This document shows, in pieces, positions 57,806 through 64,000 of a stretch of DNA of 64,000 nt. Made by a program: the position numbers and the translations under genes. The stretch comes from Pseudomonadota bacterium (GTDB taxonomy: Bacteria > Pseudomonadota > Alphaproteobacteria > Rhizobiales > Hyphomicrobiaceae): the NCBI GenBank assembly GCA_023423275.1, contig JAFAFW010000058.1, positions 1-64,000 of the forward strand, in the 5' to 3' direction. A model generated the notes under the pieces. The model searched no databases and was not told the DNA's origin. It saw only the letters and a list, made by a program, of their open reading frames with translations. Numbering within the stretch: position 1 is the first letter of the stretch; each line of letters begins with the position of its first letter.

Positions 57806-60800
57806 AGCATCAGCCAACATCTGACAACTTCGGCTTCCTGCTGCAGCATGAAGTGCAGCTTGTCGTGCTTTGCGGCCTTGCCGAACGCTACTTTCGCGAT
57901 GACCCCAACACATCCCTGATCAAACTTCGGCAGTTTTCAGAGCTGCTGGCCCAGCTTACTGCAGCGAAATTGGGCCTGTTCACCTCAGATACAGAGCCCC
58001 AGTCAGACCTGCTGCGCAGGCTGCGGTTTGAACGCATCCTGCCTCGCGAACCGGCCGACCTTTTCCACCAACTCCGCATTTCCGGAAACCGAGCCGCGCA
58101 CGGCAACTGTGGGGATCATGCAGAAGCCCTGAGCGCCCTGAAAATCGCGCGGCAGCTCGGCGTCTGGTTTCATCGCACATTCGCATCTCCGAGCTTCTCG
58201 CCCGGTGCCTTCGTCCCGCCAAGCGAGCCGAGGTCCATCTCAGATCCGCTCCATGAAGAGCTGAAGCGCCTCAGGGATGAGCTTGACCGCTCGCGCTCCG
58301 AAGTCGAGCGCGCACGCATTGCCGCTGAGACCGCGGCGCAGGGTCGGCTCACAGCGGAGCAGCGCGCTGAGCAGGAAGCGGCCGAGCGCGAGACTTGGGA
58401 AGTCCTGGACACTGAAGCTGAAGAGGCGAAAACTCGGTTGGCGGCAGAGCTGGCCGCGCTCCAGAAAGCAGCCGTGCTTCGCCAGGCGCAAGTTGATACG
58501 GTCGTGACGCAAGCTGAGCAAGCCGCTCGCCGCATCTATATCGATGAAGCCGCCACCCGAACCCTGATCGACCAGCAGCTACGGGCCCGAGGATGGGAGG
58601 TCGATAGCAATGAAATTCGCTACTCAGCGGGGGCGCGCCCCGCGCAGGGCAGGGCCATGGCGATTGCTGAATGGCCGACGCGCAGCGGCCCTGCAGACTA
58701 TGCCCTGTTCTATGGCACGCGCTGCGTGGGAGTCGTAGAAGCCAAGCGGCAACGCAAAAGCGTCTCCGCAGCAATTGATCAATCCGAGCGCTACTCAAAG
58801 TCCATTCAGCTTTCGAATGATGAGATCGCGTCCGGTGGTCCATGGGGCGAGTACCAGGTTCCGTTCGTGTTCGCTACCAATGGCAGACCCTATCTCAAGC
58901 AGATCGAGACAGAGAGCGGCATATGGTTTCGCGATGCGCGCCGCGATACCAACCTGCGCCGCGCCTTAAACGACTGGTTCACGCCGGAAGGACTTCTGGC
59001 AGAACTCCAGACCGACCGGCAGGCAGCGCAGGATGCTCTCAAAACCCAGCCTTTCGACTTCGGCTTTCCGCTTCGTCCCTATCAACGCGCGGCGATTGAG
59101 AAAGTCGACGAAGCGCTCGCCTCGGACAAGAGGGCGATGCTCGTCGCGATGGCGACAGGCACGGGAAAGACGAAGCTTTCCATCGCGATGCTGTACCGCC
59201 TGCTGACCGCGAAGCGGTTTCGCCGGGTCTGCTTCGTGGTGGATCGCAACGCGCTCGGTACGCAGGCCGAAGGCGAATTCTCTGCCACCAAGATCATCGG
59301 CCCGAAAGCATTCGGCGACATCTTCGACATCAAGGGCGTCGACCGCGCCGCTCCGGACCCCGAGACGAAAGTGCATGTCTGCACGATTCAGGGCCTTGTG
59401 CGCCGCGTCCTCTACAACAGCGACCCGGCCGACGTGCCTTCGATAGACCAGTACGATCTCATCGTGGTCGACGAATGCCATCGCGGCTACCTGCTCGACC
59501 GCGAGATGTCAGACGGCGACCTCAGCTTCCGAGGTCAAGAGGACTACATATCGAAGTATCGCCGCGTCCTTGAGCATTTCGACGCGGTGAAGATCGGGCT
59601 TACCGCTACGCCGGCATTGCACACGGTGCAAATCTTCGGGGACCCAATCTATACCTATTCGTATCGTGAAGCCGTGGTCGACGGCTACCTGATTGACCAC
59701 GAACCCCCGATCCAGATCAGAACCGCGCTTTCAACGGCCGGGATCGTGTTCAAGCGTGGTGAGCAAGTCGAAGTCATGACCCCGCGCACAGGCCAGATCG
59801 ATCTCTTCCATACGCCTGACGAGATCAAGTTTCAGGTCGAAGAGTTCAACAAGAAGGTCGTCACTCTCGACTTCAACCGCGTCGTCGCGGATGAGCTGGC
59901 GCGCCACATTGATCCCGGCCTTCCCGGGAAAACGCTGGTGTTTGCAGTCAGCGATGCGCACGCCGATATCGTTGTGGCCGCGATCAAGAAGGCGCTTGCG
60001 GACCGCTACGGCGAAATCGAAGATAGCGCAGTCCGCAAGATCACAGGCACGGTAGACAGGGTAGGCCAGCTGATCCGCTCCTACCGCAACGACTCTATGC
60101 CTAAGATCGCCGTCACCGTGGATCTCCTGACCACGGGCATCGATGTCCCGCGCATCACCAATCTTGTCTTCCTGCGCCGCGTGAACAGCCGCATCCTGTA
60201 CGAACAGATGCTCGGCCGCGCGACGCGCCGTTGCGATGAGATCGGGAAGGAGACTTTTCGCATCTTCGATGCGGTCGACCTCTACCCGCACCTCCAGAAC
60301 CTGACAGACATGAAACCGGTGGTGGTGAATCCGTCGATCAGCCTGGAAAAGCTGTTGCACGAGTTCGCGAGCACCACCGATGAAGAGCGCCTCAAGCTCC
60401 TCAAAAACCAAATCCAGGTGAAGATGCGCCTTCGCATCAGGAAGCTCAGCGAAGAAGCGCGCGAGCGCTACGAAGCCGCTGTAGGGGAGCCCCCCGAGAC
60501 AACGCTCAATCGGTTTGAGGCAGGCCCTATCTTTTCTGTTGCTGACTGGCTCAAATCACGTCCGGCAATCGGCCCGATTTTGGACTGGGACCCAGAAGGC
60601 AACCCGCCTCCGACATTGCCCATCTCGCGTCACGGGGACAAGCTTGTATCCGTCACGCGGGGCTATGGCGCGGGAGACAAGCCGGAGGATTTCCTCGATA
60701 GCTTTGCGAGCTACGTTCGCAACAACGTCAACAAGATCGCAGCGCTGACAGTGGTCGTCCAGCGGCCTCGCGAGCTTACGCGCACCCAGCTGCGGGAGCT

Positions 60801-61185
60801 GCGCCTTGAACTCGACAAGCTCGGGTTCTCCGAAGCCAATTTGCGCCGCGCGTGGCGGGACGCGCGAAACGAAGACATAGCTGCTTCGATCATCGGCCAC
60901 GTGCGTCAAGCCGCGCTCGGCGATCCTCTTGTGCCGTACGAAGATCGCGTGCGCGCTGCTCTCAAGCGCATATTGGCGAAGGCTGACTGGAGCGATCCTC
61001 AGCGCCAATGGCTCAAACGCGTCGCCGAGCAAATCGAGCGGGAGACGGTTGTCGACCGCGAAGCGCTGGATCAGGAGCCGTTCAGGGACGACGGCGGTTA
61101 CCTGCGTCTCAATCGGATATTTGACGGTCGGCTTGAGGCAGTCTTGAACGACCTGAATGAAGAACTCTGGAAGGGGGCCGCGTGA
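57802..61185 (+). CDS. hsdR: Type I restriction enzyme subunit HsdR
   Basis: A 1127-residue EcoEI-type motor/nuclease subunit. An N-terminal DUF4145-like helical domain (L-R-I-S-G-N-R-A-A-H-G near 100) and a coiled-coil-like Glu/Arg-rich stretch (~150-250) precede the nuclease motif (D-Y-A-L-F ... V-V-E-A-K-R, ~298-315). The helicase has M-A-T-G-T-G-K-T-K (Walker A, ~450), V-V-D-E-C-H (~555) and T-T-G-I-D-V-P-R motif VI-type region. It translocates DNA and cuts unmodified sites with HsdM/HsdS. Overlaps of 4 bases on both sides show a single operon. Confidence 0.95.
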   Translation: MKHQPTSDNFGFLLQHEVQLVVLCGLAERYFRDDPNTSLIKLRQFSELLAQLTAAKLGLFTSDTEPQSDLLRRLRFERILPREPADLFHQLRISGNRAAHGNCGDHAEALSALKIARQLGVWFHRTFASPSFSPGAFVPPSEPRSISDPLHEELKRLRDELDRSRSEVERARIAAETAAQGRLTAEQRAEQEAAERETWEVLDTEAEEAKTRLAAELAALQKAAVLRQAQVDTVVTQAEQAARRIYIDEAATRTLIDQQLRARGWEVDSNEIRYSAGARPAQGRAMAIAEWPTRSGPADYALFYGTRCVGVVEAKRQRKSVSAAIDQSERYSKSIQLSNDEIASGGPWGEYQVPFVFATNGRPYLKQIETESGIWFRDARRDTNLRRALNDWFTPEGLLAELQTDRQAAQDALKTQPFDFGFPLRPYQRAAIEKVDEALASDKRAMLVAMATGTGKTKLSIAMLYRLLTAKRFRRVCFVVDRNALGTQAEGEFSATKIIGPKAFGDIFDIKGVDRAAPDPETKVHVCTIQGLVRRVLYNSDPADVPSIDQYDLIVVDECHRGYLLDREMSDGDLSFRGQEDYISKYRRVLEHFDAVKIGLTATPALHTVQIFGDPIYTYSYREAVVDGYLIDHEPPIQIRTALSTAGIVFKRGEQVEVMTPRTGQIDLFHTPDEIKFQVEEFNKKVVTLDFNRVVADELARHIDPGLPGKTLVFAVSDAHADIVVAAIKKALADRYGEIEDSAVRKITGTVDRVGQLIRSYRNDSMPKIAVTVDLLTTGIDVPRITNLVFLRRVNSRILYEQMLGRATRRCDEIGKETFRIFDAVDLYPHLQNLTDMKPVVVNPSISLEKLLHEFASTTDEERLKLLKNQIQVKMRLRIRKLSEEARERYEAAVGEPPETTLNRFEAGPIFSVADWLKSRPAIGPILDWDPEGNPPPTLPISRHGDKLVSVTRGYGAGDKPEDFLDSFASYVRNNVNKIAALTVVVQRPRELTRTQLRELRLELDKLGFSEANLRRAWRDARNEDIAASIIGHVRQAALGDPLVPYEDRVRAALKRILAKADWSDPQRQWLKRVAEQIERETVVDREALDQEPFRDDGGYLRLNRIFDGRLEAVLNDLNEELWKGAA

Positions 61186-62639
61186 GCCAAGCAAAAACAA
61201 CAACAAGCGACATCGTCGCCAAGCTGTGGAAGGAGTGCAAGACGCTCCAGTCGGCGGGCGTCTCGTACCACAACTACGTCACGGAGCTGACATTCCTGCT
61301 GTTTCTCAAGATGCTGGAGGAAACCAAGCAAGAGAAGCGCATCCCGAATGGCTACTGCTGGGCAGAGCTGGCAAAGCGCGAAGGCGTCGAGCAGCTCGAT
61401 TACTATCGTTCCATGTTGCTCAGCCTGGGCAACGCGAAGAAGACCACCGATCCTGTCGTACTCGCCATCTTCACGGACGCGCAGACTCACTTGCGTCTTC
61501 CAAAGGATCTGAAGGCGCTCACAACAGCAATCGACAAGCTCGATTGGTTCTCTGCCCGCGAAGACGGGCTGGGCGACCTTTATGAAGGGCTTCTTGAGAA
61601 GACCACATCGGCGACGAAGACCAAAGCAGGTCAGTACTTCACTCCCCGGTCATTGATCGACTGCATCGTCCGGCTGATCAAACCGCAAGCAGGAGAAGTC
61701 GTACAAGACCCGGCCGCTGGCACAGGAGGGTTTCTGATCGCAGCCGACCACTACATCAAGGATCACACCGATAATCTATACGCGCTGAAAAAGGCGCAGG
61801 TGCATTTTCAGAAGCATAACGCCTTCGTAGGGAATGAGTGGGTCCAGGACACTCATCGTCTTTGCCTCATGAATCTAATTCTTCATGGCATTCAGAGCCC
61901 GATTGCATGTGCTGATACCCTTTCGGCTGCTGGTGGCGAACTCGGACAAGCTGATGTGGTTCTCACCAACCCTCCGTTCAATAAAATGAGCGGCACGGTC
62001 AACCGGCTTGATTTCTCAATAACAGCTGGAGAGCGTGTAGGCCCGATGCCCTTCCTGGAACACGTTGTCCGAGCACTGAAGCCAGGTGGACGGGCTGCTG
62101 TCGTAATGCCTGACAACATCCTATTCGGGAACGGCACCGGAACAGCACTGCGCACGTGGCTGATGGATCTGTGCGACCTGCACACAATCCTTAGGCTTCC
62201 GACCGGTATTTTCTATGCGCAAGGCGTGAAAACTAACGTGCTTTTCTTTACACGAGGGCACAAAGATCGCAGCAGCACAAAAGCTGTCTGGTTTTACGAT
62301 ATGCGGGCGGACATGCCAGCGTTCGGGAAAACTGTCCCGCTAACGGTCAAGCACTTTGCGGAGTTTGAGGCTGCCTTCGGCAAGGATGCAAGTGGAAAGG
62401 GCAAGAGAAAGGATCAAGGCGAAGGCGGCCGATTTCGATGCTTCACCCGCGAGCAAATTCGCGAGCGCAATGACAATCTCGACGTGACTTGGCTACGGGA
62501 CGATGGAACGGACCTCGAAAGCCTGCTCACCGAACCGGACGAAATTGCGGCCGCCATCGTGGGCCACCTTCGTAATGCGTTGGAGGAAATAGAGTCGATC
62601 GCAGATGAATTTGTTGCCATCCCGGGAGCTGCGACGTGA
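61182..62639 (+). CDS. hsdM: Type I DNA methyltransferase subunit HsdM
   Basis: A 485-residue N6-adenine methyltransferase. Motif I D-P-A-A-G-T-G-G-F-L (~183) and the catalytic N-P-P-F (~264) are intact, with F-T-P-R-S-L-I-D before them. GTG 61182 gives the start (M-S-Q-A-K-T-T-T-S-D) in a 4-base overlap with hsdR. With HsdS it modifies host sites; all key residues look normal. Confidence 0.96.
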   Translation: MSQAKTTTSDIVAKLWKECKTLQSAGVSYHNYVTELTFLLFLKMLEETKQEKRIPNGYCWAELAKREGVEQLDYYRSMLLSLGNAKKTTDPVVLAIFTDAQTHLRLPKDLKALTTAIDKLDWFSAREDGLGDLYEGLLEKTTSATKTKAGQYFTPRSLIDCIVRLIKPQAGEVVQDPAAGTGGFLIAADHYIKDHTDNLYALKKAQVHFQKHNAFVGNEWVQDTHRLCLMNLILHGIQSPIACADTLSAAGGELGQADVVLTNPPFNKMSGTVNRLDFSITAGERVGPMPFLEHVVRALKPGGRAAVVMPDNILFGNGTGTALRTWLMDLCDLHTILRLPTGIFYAQGVKTNVLFFTRGHKDRSSTKAVWFYDMRADMPAFGKTVPLTVKHFAEFEAAFGKDASGKGKRKDQGEGGRFRCFTREQIRERNDNLDVTWLRDDGTDLESLLTEPDEIAAAIVGHLRNALEEIESIADEFVAIPGAAT

Positions 62640-64000
62640 GCGAGATCCCATCCAGCTGGATAAGAGTGCCCATTGGACAACTTTGCGATCTTATCAACGG
62701 CCGCGCATTCAAGCCGTCAGAGTGGGGCACGCGGGGATTGCCAATTATACGAATTCAGAACTTGAACAAACCCGAGGCGAAGTTCAACTATTTCTCCGGC
62801 CCAGTGCGCGACAAGTTTTTGGTACAGCACGGGGACCTCCTTTTCGCTTGGTCAGGAACGCCTGGTACGTCGTTTGGCGCCCACGTATGGACCGGTGGCA
62901 GGGCCGTTCTAAATCAGCATATTTTCAAAGTCGTATTTGATGCCTCCACGTTGGAGCGTGATTTCTTTCGCTACGCGATCAATCAGACACTAGATGAGTT
63001 GATTCAGAAGGCACACGGTGGCGTCGGATTGCGGCACATCACCAAGGGCAAGTTCGAAGAGACGGAGATAGCTCTTCCACCCTTCGAGGAACAGAAGAGG
63101 ATTGTTCACAAGCTCTCACGCTTGACAGCAAGGCTGCGCCGCGCTGCGCACGAACTCGATCGCCTTCCCACTCTGATCGACAAGTATCGACACGCTGTAT
63201 TGTCATCTGCCTTCGGAACTCTACTCAGCAGCGAAGACAATGCGGGCGCGGTCGTCGCGCCGCTCTCTGCCCTCGTTGACGACGGCCCTACCAATGGTTG
63301 GTCACCGAAAAGTGGTCCGGATGCCCAAGGCGCGCTCACGCTTAAGCTGACAGCGACTACCTCCGGTGAGCTTCGACTGGACGATCAAGCGACAAAGCGC
63401 ATCTATGAAACGCCAGGTAGCAACTCCCGATTTTGGCTAGAGCCGGGAGATCTGCTCGTTCAACGAGCTAACACGATTGAATATCTTGGAGCGGCCGCAA
63501 TCTTTTCGGGACCGCCAAGGACCTACATTTATCCCGACTTGATGATGCGGCTCAGAGTAAGCGACAGACACGTCCGCGAGTACCTCTGGAGATTCTTGAA
63601 CTCTATGGAGGCTCGTTCTTATCTGCGGGAGCGTGCAAGCGGCACGGCCGGCAACATGCCTAAAATAAGCGGCTCGACTCTGAAATCGCTGCCAGTGCCT
63701 GTGCCCGCTGACGGAAATTTTCAGCGAGTGAACCAGGCCATCAACCGGGCGCTCGCATGGATCTCGACCGTCAAGACTGACGTTGAAAAAAGCACCGGCT
63801 TAATTACTCATCTGGAGCACCATATCCTAGGCAAGGCATTCTCCGGAACTCTTGTCGCGCAAGATAGTCGAGATGAACCGTCTGCCGAACTACTCAACCG
63901 CATCAAGGTTTTGCGGCAGCAACATCAAGTATCTCCAGTACGAAGAGGCAGAACTGCTCAGCCTCGGAAGAGCACCAAAGGAACGACGAAAAGGAAAATT
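62636..64000 (+). CDS. hsdS: Type I specificity subunit HsdS (runs off right edge)
   Basis: An open frame of 455 codons with no stop before the window end. The GTG at 62636 overlaps the hsdM stop, reading S-E-I-P-S-S-W-I-R-V-P-I-G-Q-L-C. The first target-recognition domain (~1-160) ends in A-L-P-P-F-E-E-Q-K-R-I-V, and a helical spacer (L-D-R-L-P-T-L-I-D-K-Y-R-H) leads to a second domain starting near 200. The C-terminal end (Q-P-R-K-S-T-K-G-T-T-K-R-K-I) is Lys-rich, so the true stop is probably close. Two different domains mean a bipartite asymmetric target. Confidence 0.9.
   Translation, partial: MSEIPSSWIRVPIGQLCDLINGRAFKPSEWGTRGLPIIRIQNLNKPEAKFNYFSGPVRDKFLVQHGDLLFAWSGTPGTSFGAHVWTGGRAVLNQHIFKVVFDASTLERDFFRYAINQTLDELIQKAHGGVGLRHITKGKFEETEIALPPFEEQKRIVHKLSRLTARLRRAAHELDRLPTLIDKYRHAVLSSAFGTLLSSEDNAGAVVAPLSALVDDGPTNGWSPKSGPDAQGALTLKLTATTSGELRLDDQATKRIYETPGSNSRFWLEPGDLLVQRANTIEYLGAAAIFSGPPRTYIYPDLMMRLRVSDRHVREYLWRFLNSMEARSYLRERASGTAGNMPKISGSTLKSLPVPVPADGNFQRVNQAINRALAWISTVKTDVEKSTGLITHLEHHILGKAFSGTLVAQDSRDEPSAELLNRIKVLRQQHQVSPVRRGRTAQPRKSTKGTTKRKI

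Overview
This is a GC-rich alphaproteobacterial window, most likely from the Hyphomicrobiales (Rhizobiales). The evidence is a GTTC-N7-GTTC LexA box, two promoters that match the EcfG general-stress consensus (GGAAC-N17-CGTT), two short Ku proteins with a PE-LIG-POL LigD, a DUF736 protein, a DUF3363-type relaxase, and an FseA/RdfS/TraF set like that of rhizobial integrative and conjugative elements (ICEs). No rRNA, intact tRNA, CRISPR array, integrase or intact insertion sequence was seen.

Layout. 0.1-1.7 kb: an AbiE toxin-antitoxin pair. 1.7-13.3 kb: DNA damage and stress genes, namely an SOS-controlled dnaE2, two small conserved genes, an ICMT-like membrane methyltransferase, ku-ligD, a second ku, an HWE sensor kinase, exonuclease III and a 58-residue basic protein. 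13.7-18.9 kb: heat-shock block with a metallo-beta-lactamase-fold protein, a receiver-domain protein, an NDUFS4-like protein, hsp20 and groES-groEL; hsp20 and groES are driven by two matching divergent sigma32-like promoters. 19-23.8 kb: arsenic resistance (acr3, arsC, arsR, a flavoprotein with a cysteine-rich tail, an MFS transporter).

24-36 kb is accessory DNA. It holds a three-gene operon (HEPN protein, alpha-helical protein, putative nuclease) that I cannot match to a named defence system. It also holds a SinR/Cas2-like gene, a sigma-like/ImmA-IrrE trio behind a 9-bp palindrome, and a coupled pair made of a thymidylate-synthase homologue with the Asn-to-Asp change of dCMP hydroxymethylases and an apparent alpha-glutamyl/putrescinyl-thymine pyrophosphorylase relative. 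A HigB/HigA-peptidase pair follows. 36.3-42.2 kb is an ICE core: relaxase, DUF736, XRE regulator, TraF-like peptidase, RdfS-like excisionase, and an FseA-like activator split into two frames that a +1 shift at TTTC joins.

42.3-52.2 kb is one iron/heme uptake locus: IalB-like protein, TonB-ExbD-ExbB, an Rrf2 regulator, DUF454, heme oxygenase, a very long TonB-dependent receptor fused to a second small beta-barrel, and FecR-FecI. 52.9-64 kb is a defence island: AIPR-family protein, a GmrSD-like single-chain modification-dependent nuclease, and a type I restriction-modification operon (RHH protein, hsdR, hsdM, hsdS) in which hsdS runs off the right edge. Two degraded copies of one hypothetical gene family flank the AIPR/GmrSD pair.
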